This document shows positions 23,197-33,406 of a stretch of 64,000 nt of DNA, one piece after another. The stretch's first letter is position 1. Each line of letters begins with the position of its first letter. The translations under genes and the position numbers were made by a program. Under the pieces are notes generated by a model, which worked only from the letters and a program-made list of their open reading frames with translations, did not search any database and had not been told where the DNA came from. Source of the DNA: Haematobia irritans (Eukaryota > Arthropoda > Insecta > Diptera > Muscidae); assembly GCF_050003625.1 (NCBI RefSeq), contig NC_134399.1, positions 224,682,975 to 224,746,974 of the forward strand. The letters run 5' to 3'.

Positions 23197-24130
23197 CACG
23201 GATGAAAAAGACTGTTTTTCATATGTTTGGCTATAAACATTATATGTTTGGAACACAAATTTTTAAACACAATATTTTTGAGTGCAAGCATATAATGTTC
23301 ATAAACTAGCATAACATGTTTGGGACATATATGTTAATATGTTAGAACATATTATGTTTGGGACATAAAATGTTTGTAAATATAATATGCTTGGATGCAA
23401 ACATATATTAATTTAGAAATAGCCTATAAACATATATGTGTTTAGTAGCTTGGAGCGCTATTTAACAGGGAGCGATATTGAATTAAGTTGGTGGTTGTTG
23501 CTTGTTATTACAAAATTAACATTTTATTTTTCCTTGGGCAATTGATCAGCTACTTCTTTGATCCTTACAAAATGTGTGGTCCGCTGTTCGAATCCCCGTC
23601 CGGCAAAAGGTAAAATTAAAATAAAAAAATCATACAATTGAATAATTTCTTCTACAATGTTTGTATTACAGAAAAAGGTGCTAAGAACTAAAAAATCTCG
23701 TGAAAGTGAGAAAGATGTGGGGGAATATACAATTAGGCAGAAACAAAATTTTGAGCATTCAGGTCGAAAACCTATGTTGTTAGCACCTATATTACCTGTT
23801 TATTTTCATAATTCATTATGATTGTAAATATATAAATAAATAAAATATATAATATTTTTGGGTGCAAAATGCTTCCAAACATATTATATGTTCACATAAT
23901 AACATATTGTTTTTTGGAAGACAACATTATTGATTTTGGATGCAAAAATACAAAATGTTTGGAACTGAGACTACCCAAACATATATTGTTTAGACCAATA
24001 TGCTTTCAAACATATTATATATTGGAAGAGATCAAACATATAAATGTTTGGGCAATACCCAAAAATGTATATGCTTGAAGCAAAATATGTTTGGGAGTAT
24101 ATGTTACAGAAGCGATTTTTTGTGAGCGTG
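23197..24130. mobile_element. TA-MITE (934 bp with its SINE), inside Transib
   Basis: Flanked by TA (23195-23196 and 24131-24132). Left end cacggatgaaaaagactgtt, right end gcgattttttgtgagcgtg, imperfect inverted copies. The interior is full of inverted and direct atgtttgg/ccaaacat motifs. The first 86 bp are identical to 63915-64000. SINE-2 sequence lies inside at about 23530-23757. Confidence 0.75.
23530..23757 (+). mobile_element. SINE-2 with tRNA head, inside a TA-MITE
   Basis: A box ttgggcaattgatcagctac (from 23534) and B box gttcgaatccc (23585-23595) precede ccgtccggcaaaaggtaaaa, the SINE-2 body and agtgagaaagatgtggggg. The head, about 72 bp, looks tRNA-like but lacks convincing acceptor pairing. 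The exact 3' boundary is unclear. Confidence 0.7.
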
Positions 24131-24165
24131 TAGGCAAATTGTGGGGTTTCTTCTCTTTTAATTTC

Positions 24166-24465
24166 TCATTTCTGATATAACTGGATCCGAAGTATGTTAA
24201 TTAACAGTCTTTTAAATATCTCTTCATTTGACTTTTCCATAGAACATTTTCGCAAAAAATGCTCTCTAAAATTTTTAAAATCTTGGTTTCTAGCTTCTTG
24301 CGCTTCTTCCGACAACTGTCCAATTGGAAGTAAAGCGTGGTTAATTATTTCTGCTCCAAGTAATAAATATTTGTGAACAGTTGGGGACATATAGTACCAG
24401 GGGTTGAAAAATGTATTTCCATTTAATTTCGAAATGTGCAAAAAAGTGCAGACAACTTTTTTCAT
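24166..24465 (-). pseudogene. Transib transposase fragment around the third catalytic residue
   Basis: A 99-codon frame. Residues 30-60 read VHKYLLLGAEII...LPIGQLSEEAQEARN, followed by FKNFREHFLRKCS and NEEIFKRLL. The order HK-x-L...EII...IG...SE-E/G-x3-ARN/GN...F-RxFR...R matches the region around Glu962 of the RAG1 core, the third acidic residue of its DDE site, and the corresponding Transib segment as I know it. Here that residue would be in SEEAQEARN (residues 52-60). After residue 89 the frame shifts: the next frame reads TSDPVIS, which I expect to follow in the family. The parts with the first two catalytic Asp are not present. It is a dead remnant, assigned from recalled family patterns. 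Confidence 0.72.
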
Positions 24466-25208
24466 CTATGCTTTCAAAAGAGTTTATTGTTTTAGAAAAA
24501 ATAAACTTTTTTACTTAATTTGGCTTTATTCACAACTATTTGTCGACATATTTCTCGAAATCCTCTAATTTAAAGACTTACGAGCGAAACTAAATTTCAT
24601 ATAATAACACAAGTCAAATATAAAAATAAAAAACACAAAAATAATCTTATTAACCTGAGGATGAAGGTTCCATTATTATTTTTTTAATTATCGCTTTAGA
24701 AAACACTCAAAACTAATTTTTAAGACACCAATAATTTACATTTATATCGCACGCAAGGAAAACGTAAAATAACTCCAACTTCAAACATATATAGTGACAC
24801 AACGGTACTTGTCAAAGACACAATTTTTGCGCTAGTGATGTGGAATTTTGTGTATTTTTACCGACTATAAAAATTTTTTCGGTTCTCCTAAATTTCATTT
24901 TTCAATTAATTCCCATTTTTGGGATCAAAAACCCCAATGTGCGTCGGTTTATATGGGGGCTATACGTAAAAGTGGTCCGATATGGTCCGACTTACGCCAA
25001 TAGCAACTACTTGTGCCAAGTTTCAAGTCGATGGCTTGTTTCGTTCGGACGTTTGCGTGATTTCAACAGACGGACAAGCTTAGATTGACCCAGAATTTCA
25101 CCACGACCCAGAATATATACACTTTATGGGGTCTTAGAGCAATATTTCGATGTGTTACAAACGGAATGACAAAGTTAATACCCCCGCCATCCTATGGTTG
25201 AGGGTATA

Positions 25209-26403
25209 AAAAGTCTGGTACCCCGTATTAACTTCATAACCTCCCCCACGTCCTTTTTAAATTTCAAAGAAATTGGAGAAGTTTAGTTCTTTTTCACTGC
25301 ACTTTAAAAAAACGTCTGAAAATTTCAACCAAATCGGAGAACTGTGGTCCATTTTTCAAAAATCCGAACAAAGGGGAAGTCTCCGTCACTAACCAGGAGG
25401 TACCCTATTTTCACCATATGACGTATCTAAGTCAAATTCGGAAATGGTTCAACTGCCCTGATGTCTTTGGATTTGTCTCTGAGCATTCTAGTCAAAACGG
25501 ATAGAGGGGACTGGTCACTTTCTATGCTAGAGTTAACACAATATTTAGTCGGATCAAACTTCTAATGATTTGCATTTAGGACCACTTATCTCGTTTGAAG
25601 GGCAGAAGTTTGAAGACAAACTATTTATTAACTAAAAAACTTGATGTTATCATTTTCTCCATTTTATAATAATATAATATAAACAAAAAAGCCTAGTTTA
25701 AGGTCAAAGAACTGTTTATCCTTATGTAGAATATTAGGTTTTCACCCAAATTCTTTCACAAAAAGAAAACAGTTACATAATTTATTTTCCTAATATTGGT
25801 AGGCTCAATTGCAGTTCACTGTCCAAATTGCCATCATTGATTATGGTTTAATCTGTTAAAAGAGTATATTGCCTCCCAAAACACTACGACGTATGCAAAA
25901 ATTTGTATTAAGAAAACATGACCGCTTATCCCCATTGTAATTTTTCAAGAGAACCAAATGCAAAATTCTTTTAGAAGCACACTTTTTTTCATATACTGGG
26001 AAAAAAATTGGAACAGTAAGCAAGGCGACAAAAGAATAAGTGAACAAAACAAAACAAAGAATTGCAAAGAACGTTGACAACGTGCCTTCATATGCAACTC
26101 CATAATCATTTTCCTTTTCATAACGAAACCCCAACAGGCATTTACAAAACTTACACATGAACGAATAACTACAAAGAAATTGAAGTCGTGTAGTTGCTCC
26201 CTATAGGTGAGTCTTGCTAATAGGGCAGATTCAACCTTCGAATTTTCTAAAATTACCTTTTAATATGTCCAAGAAATGTACGGTTAAGAGTTTTCTCTTA
26301 AGTTTAGACATAAGCATCAAAACGGAAAAACCGGGATTTTTAGACATCCTTAAAATAATTCAATAGTTTAAAGTTTGAATCGATTGCAGTTGCTTCAAAT
26401 TAT
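25209..26403. other. Unassigned DNA
   Basis: No gene or element recognised. A segment starting ggtaccccgtattaac and a later gaggtaccctattttcac (25220-25425) contain aatttcaa..aaatcgg motifs typical of dispersed fly repeats. A 100-codon minus frame (25856-26158) rich in aromatic residues has no known motif. Confidence 0.4.
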
Positions 26404-26949
26404 TAGAAACCAGGGTTGCCATTTTGGTCCGATCTGACCAAAATTGGTCCAAAAAATTATTAATTTTTAAATTTGGTCCGATGGCCGGACCAAATGGAAC
26501 TTAATTGATTTTGGTCTATTTTCGTCAAATCGGTAATTTCTTAAAAAAATGTCTATAGAAATAAAATTTTGACAAACATTTCTATAGAAATAAATTTGTA
26601 GAAATATTTCTAGGGAAATAAAATTTTAACAAAATTTTCTATAGAAATACAATTTTGTCAACATTTTGTACAGAAATAAACTTTAAAAAAAAATTGTATA
26701 GATACAAAATCATGCAAAAATTTTGTACTGGAAGAAAATGTTTTAAAAATTTTATATAGAAGTAAAATTTTGCGATAATATTCTCTAGAAATAAATTTTT
26801 GCCTTCCTATAGAAATTTTGACAACATTTTCCATAGAAATAGAATTTTGACAAAATTTTGTATAGGAATAAAATTTCGAAAAAATTTTCTATAAAAATAA
26901 AATGTTGACAAAATTTTTTATAGAAATAAAATTTTGATAAACCTTTCCA
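26404..26949 (+). mobile_element. hAT-like terminus plus 29-bp minisatellite
   Basis: Starts ccagggttgccattttggtc, followed by repeated TGGTCCGATC/TTGGTCC motifs and a 29-bp array (26545-26940). The inverse of the same terminus closes 39980-40096 (...gaccaatatggcaacccgg), where 29-bp units also precede it. So a family with ends CCRGGTTGCCAT carries this minisatellite. hAT-like by terminus only; no target duplication found. Confidence 0.45.
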
Positions 26950-28139
26950 AAGGGTGATACGGTCAAAATTTGGTCATGGGAAAACGCGTGCAAATCGATG
27001 AAATCGTTTATTTAAAAAATCAAATTAAATTTATTTTTCAAGTTCAATTAGAATAAAATTCAGGAAAAATATTCAGTTAGGCTCTCGCTTTTCCAAATCC
27101 GAATTGCCGGGCCTCACGCTTGACACCTGCCATCAGATTTGTACAGCCACCTTGTCCACCTTCTTCTTTGCCTTGAACTGCTGCTCGTCCTTAGCAGTTT
27201 TTTTGGTCTTCTTTAGGTTCCGCTTGACAATAGCCCAGTATTTCTCAATTGTGCGGAGCTCTGGCGTGTTGGGATGGTTCTTGTCCTTGGGAACCACCTG
27301 CACGATGTTGGCGGCGTACCACTCCATGGCTATTTTACCGTAATGGCAAGATGCCAAATCCGGCCAAAACAGTACGGAACAACCGTGTTTCTTCAGGAAA
27401 GGTAGCAGACGTTTATTCAAACACTCTTTCACGTAAATTGCTCGGTTGACATTCCCGGAAGCTATGAAAATGCTGCTTTTCCAGCCACAGGTGCAGATGG
27501 CTTGCCAAACCAGATATTTCTTTGCGAACTTTGACAGTTTTATGTGCTTGAAAATATCTGCTACCTTTCCCTTTCCTTTTGCCGTATAAAACTCCTGTCC
27601 CGGAAGCTGCTTGTAGTCGGCTTTGACGTAGGTTTCGTCGTCCATTACCACGCAGTCAAACTTCGTCAGCATCGTCGCGTACAGCCTCCGGGATCGCGCT
27701 TTGGCCGTCGTATTTTGTTTATCATCGCGATTTGGAGTCACTACCTTCTTGTAAGTCGATAGTCCGGCTCGTTTTTTTGGCTCGATGCACGGTTGTAGAC
27801 GATACACCCATCTTATTTGCGGCATTTCGGAGAGAGAGGTTAGGGTTTCGCTTGAAACTACCGGCAACTCTCTTTGTCGTATCAGCGGCTTCCGGTTTTT
27901 GATTTCCCGCCGATCCAGACTTCCTGGCTGTCGACAAACGTTCCCCAAACACTTTAATTACATTTGTAACGGTTGATTTGGCAACTTTTAGCGATTTTGC
28001 CAGCTTTGCGTACGAGTAGCTCGAATTTTCGCGATGCGCGAGCAAAATTTTGATACGCTGCTCTTCTTGCTTGGGCGGCATTTTGACAACTGAAAATCAA
28101 AATAGAAGCAACATTCTACACACACACACCTTCAAAATG
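26950..28139 (-). mobile_element. DD37E Tc1/mariner-like transposon, copy 1, right end lost
   Basis: The left TIR aagggtgatacggtcaaaat at 26950 is the same as in copy 2 (51760). The right end stops at ccttcaaaatga before the matching TIR, where DINE-B sequence begins. It carries a broken transposase on the minus strand. Confidence 0.85.
27133..28081 (-). pseudogene. DD37E transposase, copy 1
   Basis: Cut-and-paste transposase of the IS630/Tc1/mariner group. The start is at 28081 (MPPKQEEQRIKILLAHRENS). It has a helix-turn-helix (YAKLAKSLKVAKSTVTNVIK) and a second HTH-like block (NPNLSLRNAANKMGVSSTTV), then a frameshift near 27760. The catalytic part follows: first Asp in VVMDDETYV, second Asp in FWPDLASCHY, and Glu in TIEKYW 37 residues later. 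This is DD37E, as in the ITmD37E group of mosquitoes. Compared with copy 2 it lacks about 16 bp near the C terminus (after 27160), which shifts the end of the protein. Confidence 0.88.
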
Positions 28140-28418
28140 AGGGGTGTCAAATCTGAGCGTCGGTTTATATGGGGGCCATACGTAAAAGTGGTTCGGTATG
28201 GCCCATTTGCAATACCATCCGACCTACATCAATAACAACTACTTGTGCCAAGTTTCAAGTCAATAACTTCGTTCGGAAGTTAGCGTGATTTCAACAGGCG
28301 GACGGACATGCTTAGATCAGAATTTCACCACGAATCAGAATATGTATGCTTTATGGGGTCTTAGAGCAATATTTCGATGTGGTACAAACGGAATGACAAA
28401 GTTATGGTGGAGGGTATA
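28140..28418 (-). mobile_element. DINE-B 5'-end fragment
   Basis: Reads ctgagcgtcggtttatatgg (the uninterrupted version of the Transib target), then the actacttgtgccaagtttca block, a short microsatellite, the ttatggggtcttagagcaat block and part of the terminal hairpin (ggtggagggtata). About 12 bp of the hairpin arm are missing. Confidence 0.85.
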
Positions 28419-29668
28419 AAAATTGTATACAATAGTACAAGCAAAGAAAAGAGACATTTGAAAAACGGGTATCGTAAACGTTGCTCTGGAATATATGCCA
28501 AATTTTCATTCCGTTTTCTTTAAATAAAGTTAATTTAAATCGGTTTGTGTGTACCTATCATTGTGGTCTATAAATGGAACAACTTGAATGTATGTGTTAA
28601 TTGGACGTTGATGGCTGTAGCGATGAATGTATGTTGACAAAAAAAGGCGTGGATATTGTTTTTGTTTAAAATTTCTTTTGGGAGAAAAGACGTATGTTAT
28701 TGGCGCATATATTGTACACTATAGGTCCACGTTCTGGTGACAGCCACGAAATGACGCATGAACTTGCTCCCAGTACCACTAATCGTCTTTTTGTCAGCAA
28801 AAGTCGATCAATGGGATCATAATTGGTCACAGTGATCTTGTAATTTAATAACGTGCAACTTATTTCTTTTGTGGCCACATGATAATATAGATAAGATCTA
28901 CGACAACAGCCCAGTGTCGATTCAATACCTCGAAATCGAATCGAAATCGTGAGATTATCGAGATCATAGGACAGCCACTTTGCGTTTTAGTTGGTCAAAG
29001 TATCATGTAAAAACGTGGTTATGATACCTGATTTTTTTAGCATAGGTTAATTCACGAAAAACTTCGCACAATTCAATAATGCAGTTCTACTTAATCGATA
29101 CCACCACAATACTTATTCGCTTAAAATTTTTTTCAAAAAAAAAGTAAAGTTACTTATAAACAGAAGTTTTGACAAACAATATCGAATATTGTAAAATTCA
29201 TATAACCAGGAAAACTTCGAAAAGTTGCAAAAATGGAATGTTTCCAATGGGCCACTCGTGCATGTGAATATACCAAATAATACACGTTGATCGCGTTCTA
29301 TGTGTAGATATTCCCCAAAAATTTATGAACCCATGTATGTGTGCGTTCACATGAGACGGTGTTGGTAAATGTCTACCATTGTGTTTATGGGAAAATTTTA
29401 GTATATGTGTTTTTGTCAGTATTTCCAGTCAACGGTAGTTTCTCCTTAAAATTTTTATTTATGACAGGCTCTTTCTAAAGTTTTGTTTTTTTGTTTGTTT
29501 TCTTTTGAAAGTACTGTAGGCAATATGCAGGCAATCAATGCTCACAAAGATACTAACACATATACCCGAACAACGATGTATGTATGCATGTTCATGAGTA
29601 GGATATGCCCATATCGAAAAATACGTAGATTAGGGCAGACACTGAAATTTTTGGAATTTGGTAACAGA
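28419..29668. other. Unassigned, possibly unique DNA
   Basis: No gene or element recognised. Short open frames (28666-28878, 29483-29692) have no motif. Confidence 0.45.
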
Positions 29669-29672
29669 TTAA

Positions 29673-30178
29673 CCCTTTCACTACCGAAATAAACTTAATA
29701 TTAAAATTTTTTTCCCTATGTTTTTACTTGTATTAACAGCATGTAGAACAAAAATTGTCATTTTGAGAACCAACTTCAATTACTTCAAGAGCTATATGAG
29801 CATGTTCTGAAAACTCGATTCTATAATTCTGACCAAATGGCCTTACGAAAATAAGCACTATTTGGTCTATAATATCTTTCGCAGTGTGAGAAAAATACCA
29901 AAAAAAAAAAAAAAACTAAAAGTATCAGCTATAGCTGTATGCTATAGAAACATACAGTAGAAAAATTGTCTCAAATTTTCGTTTTTTTTTCGTTTATTGT
30001 TAAAGAAGTTTATAAAAATTTAATTTAGTGCTCACCGATAGGGAAAATATTTATAGCTTATTTAGATTAAAACCTCTACTTTCAAATAACATCGAGAAAG
30101 AAATCGAAACTAAGAAGGAATATAGAATTTGATGTCTTTTTCAAATGTCCTTCTAAGTGAACATCGGTAGTGAAAGGG
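29673..30178. mobile_element. piggyBac-like MITE (506 bp)
   Basis: Exactly flanked by TTAA (29669-29672 and 30179-30182). The perfect 15-bp TIRs are CCCTTTCACTACCGA on the left and TCGGTAGTGAAAGGG on the right. TTAA duplication with CCC-starting TIRs is the piggyBac signature. The interior is AT-rich with no coding sequence, so it depends on a transposase elsewhere. Confidence 0.85.
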
Positions 30179-30182
30179 TTAA

Positions 30183-30512
30183 TATATTGAAATTTGTATC
30201 ATTAGATGTTAGATAATTGAATAGAAAATCATTTTCTTTAATTTCTAAAGAAAAACATAACATTTCTGTATAAGCGTTCATGAAAATTGCATGCAAATAT
30301 CGCCTCTCATTGATTCGAGACATAAACCCTGTTTATTGATATAGTGAATGGTTGCTGATCGAAATGGGTTATTTTAATCAGTATATATAAGTTATAAAAA
30401 CAATATTAAAATAAACTTTACTATTAAAGATATTTAGTGATCTTAATGTGACCAAGATAAATTGGGAGATTGGTCTATAAGAGCGTTATATGGAAACATT
30501 GAAACAGGAAAC
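30183..30512. other. Unassigned spacer
   Basis: AT-rich. Nothing recognised between the piggyBac-like MITE and the mariner TIR. Confidence 0.5.
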
Positions 30513-30577
30513 AGGGCGGTTCGGAAACTTCTTAGCCTATCAATGAAATAGAATAGTTAGTTTTTCAAAAATATTTG

Positions 30578-31890
30578 TATACCCTGCGCCACACTGTGGA
30601 ACAGGGTATTATAAGTTAGTGCATATGTTTGTAACACCCAGAAGGAGACGAGATAGACACATGGTGTCTTTGGCAATAATGCTCAGGGTGGGTCCTTGAG
30701 TCGATATAACCATGTCCGTCTGTCCGTCCGTCCGTCCGTCTGTCTGTGAACACATTTTTGTGATCAAAGTCAAGGTCGCAATTTAAGTCCAATCGCCTTC
30801 AAATTTGGCACATGTTCCTAATTTGGGTCAGAATATAACCCTATTGATTTTGGAAGAAATCGGTTCAGATTTAGATATAACTCCCATATATATCTTTCGC
30901 CCGACATGCACTAATATGGACCCAGCAGCCAGAGTTTTATACCAATTTGCTTGAAATTTTGTACAAACATAACACTTAGTCGTATAGTCAAGTGTGCAAA
31001 ATTTGATTGAAATCGGTTCAGATTTAGATATAGCTCCCATATATATCTTTCGCCCGATATGGACTTATATGGCCCCAGAAGCCAGATTTTTTGGTTGAAA
31101 TTTTGCACTAGGAGTACAATTAGTAGTATAGTCAAGTGTGCAAAATTTGATTGAAATCGGTTCAGATTTAAATATAGCTCCCATATATATCTTTCGCCCG
31201 ATATGGACTAATATGGTCCAAAAAGCCTGAGTTTTGGCCCAATTTGGTTGAAATTTTGCACAGGGAGTAGATTTAGCATTGTAGCTATGCGTGCCAAATT
31301 TGGTTGAAATCGATTCAGATTTAGATATAGCTCCCTTATATATCTTTCGCCCGATATGGACTTATGTGGACCCAGAAGCCAGAGTTTTATACCGATTAGC
31401 TTGAAATTTTGCACAAGGAGTACAATTGGTAGTATAGTCATGTGTGCCAATTTTGATTGAAATCGGTTCAGATTTAGATATTGCTTCAATATATATTTTT
31501 CGCCCGATATGGACTTATATGGCCCCAGAAGCCAGAGTTTTGGCCCAATTTGGTTGAAATTTTGCACTAGGAGTACAATTAGTAATATAGTCATGTGTAC
31601 TAAATTTGATTGAAATCGGTTCAGATTTAGATATAGCTCCCATATATATGTTTTTCTGATTTCGACAAAAATGGCCAAAATACCAACATTTTCCTTGTTA
31701 AATCGCCACTGCTTAGTCGAAAAGTTTTAAAAATGACTAATTTTCCTAAACTTCTAATGCATATTTATCGAGCGATAAATCATAAATAAACTTTTGCGAA
31801 GTTTCCCATATTTTTTTACTAAAATTGTGTTCCACCCTAGTGCATTAGCCAACTTAAATTTTGAGTCTATAGATTTTGTAAAAGTCTATC
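30578..31890 (+). mobile_element. DINE-E element, 3'-truncated
   Basis: The 5' hairpin is TATACCCTGCGCCACACTGTGGAACAGGGTATT. It is followed by the tgtaacacccagaaggagac block, a TCCGTCCGTC microsatellite (30715-30745) and about six central units (aaatcggttcagatttagat marker at 30858, 31010, 31154, 31307 and on). The 3' part runs to agtctatcaaa and stops; the last 100 bp, present at 63350-63454, are missing. Confidence 0.88.
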
Positions 31891-32971
31891 AAATTCTGTC
31901 CAAATCGAGTGATATTTAAATGTGTGTATTTGGGACAAATCTCGTGAAACTTCAATATACTTAGTCCTACGCTTTTCTAGCAATTCTATCCCTTGATTAA
32001 AATACTTTTCCTCAAGGTCTCCAAAATAGTGGTTTACAACTGTAATTGCATCTTTATTTGAGGTAAAACGCTTGTCAGCAAAGATTTTTTTTTAGATTTG
32101 GGAACAAGTAAATGTCACTGGGAGCTAAATCAGGAGAATAAGGTGGGTGGTCAAGCAACTCGTACTTTAATTCGTTGATTTTAGCCATTGTTAAAACACT
32201 ATTGTGCGCCGGTGCGTTGTCTTGATGAAAAATTATTTTTTGTGTTGTAAACCAGGACGTTTTTCTCGAATTTGTACATTGAATTGATCCAAAAAGTTGC
32301 AATAGTACTCTGAATTTATTGTTTTACCCTTTTGCAGATAGTCAATCAACAAAATACCTTTGAAGTCCCAAAAACCGTTGCCATAACCTTACCAGCCGAT
32401 TGAATTGTTTTTGCCTTCTTTGGGGCACTTCTTCCAGCTTCAGTCCATTGTTTGGATTATTCTTTTGTCTCTGGAGTATAGTGGTGGATCCATGTCTCAT
32501 CAACAGTTATGAAACGACGCTTAAGATCCATTTTATTTCGCTTAAAACGATCCAAACAAGCTTGAGAAATGTTCATTCTTGTGCGTTTTTGATCGACTGT
32601 TAACAAATGCGGCACCCATCTTACACAAAGCTTTTTCATCTGTAGTTCTTCATGCAAAATTAAATGGACTCGATCATTTGAGATGCCCATGATATTAGCA
32701 ATTTCACGCACTTTTATTCGTCGATCATTTAATACCATATCATGCACTTTGGCTACAATTTCTGTTGTTGTTGCTGTTTTGGACGTTCACTACGTGGTTC
32801 ATCTTCAATGCTTGTACGACCACGTTTAAATTCAGCAACTCAATTTTTTACTGTTGCATATGAAGGAGCACTTTCACCTAACACATTCACCATATCATAA
32901 TGAATTTCTTGTCCCGATAAACCTTATTTATCTAAATATATAATGACAGCACGCATTAATAATTTTTCCAT
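31891..32971 (-). pseudogene. Mariner transposase (DD34D), broken
   Basis: Start ATG at 32971 (MEKLLMRAVIIYLDK), then a stop within 16 codons. Further damage includes a TGA before the AEFKRGRTSIEDE helix-turn-helix segment and a frameshift before VHDMVLNDRRIKVREIAN (32457-32747). The first catalytic Asp is intact in FITVDETWIHHYTPE. The second (IIFHQDNAPAHN) and third (YSPDLAPSD) lie in a shifted frame (32075-32302). The C terminus (EKRRTKYIEVSRD, HSIWTEF) continues to about 31891, where DINE-E begins. Clearly not the Himar1 lineage of 9086; subfamily unassigned. Confidence 0.88.
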
Positions 32972-33333
32972 TGTAAAAAAATTGCGGATGCGTCTTTTTT
33001 GAACACCTGTTTCTATATGAAGGAGTTGCCAGATCGAAACAACATTTAACATGTCTTCATAACAGGGATGGAAGTTTCCAAAACACTTAACTCTTTTCTG
33101 TTTATACTAGGCTAAGAAGTTGCCGAACTACCCTCGTAATTACATATAAACTGACCCGCAAGATTTGGTCGTTGAAGTCTGATGGAGGAACAACTTTCAT
33201 CTGAACCAATTGAAATTTGGTCCTGTAAATATATGATAATGCCTTTGAGTAGATTCCAAAAACGACTTGAGAGTGTAACTTTTTACTACATTGGGGTAAT
33301 TTCTATTAGAGTTTGTAAGGCTTTATGTTGGGA

Positions 33334-33406
33334 CAGTTTTTCTTTATATGCCATAATGTTGCAAATCAGTCAGTTTTGCAACATTATGGCATATAAAAAA
33401 AAACTG
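33334..33406. other. Long hairpin, 32-bp arms
   Basis: Arms 33334-33365 and 33375-33406 are inverted copies with a single mismatch. The inner 21 bp (tatatgccataatgttgcaa...) are perfect, around the 9-nt loop tcagtcagt. Size and shape fit a small-RNA precursor or the core of a palindromic MITE; nothing decides between them. Confidence 0.8.

Larger units (their letters stand above)
22873..24941 (-). mobile_element. Transib-type DNA transposon remnant with RSS-like ends
   Basis: The element is 2,069 bp. TIRs of about 38 bp start CACAGTGGGGTTTTTGAT on the left and, on the complement, CACATTGGGGTTTTTGAT on the right, with about four mismatches in 38. It is flanked by the 5-bp duplication CGTCG (22868-22872 and 24942-24946); the unfilled site is at 28158-28162. 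A 5-bp GC-rich duplication with a CACAGTG-like heptamer is the Transib signature, and Transib is the family from which the RAG1 core is thought to derive. A 936-bp TA-MITE plus duplicated TA sits inside, leaving about 1.1 kb of Transib sequence, so most of the transposase gene is gone. Confidence 0.82.
21834..25208 (-). mobile_element. DINE-B element carrying a Transib insertion
   Basis: The 3' end acaagtatatacagccgtaa is at 21834, followed by the 29-bp array (22075-22215) and 153-bp units (22310-22872). The sequence breaks at ctgagCGTCG (22868-22872) and resumes at CGTCGgtttatatgggggc (24942). It then runs through the microsatellite-poor 5' block to the terminal hairpin (ggttgagggtata, 25208). 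The halves join precisely, as seen at 28152-28170, where the same DINE-B sequence is uninterrupted. Confidence 0.85.
30513..33134 (-). mobile_element. Second mariner element, split by DINE-E
   Basis: TIRs of 26 bp at 30513-30538 (agggcggttcggaaacttct...) and 33109-33134 (aggctaagaagttgccgaac...) are inverted copies with 3 mismatches. The transposase lies at 31891-32971 on the minus strand. A DINE-E (30578-31890) sits between the transposase C terminus and the 3' TIR. Removing it leaves about 1.3 kb, the usual mariner length. Confidence 0.82.
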
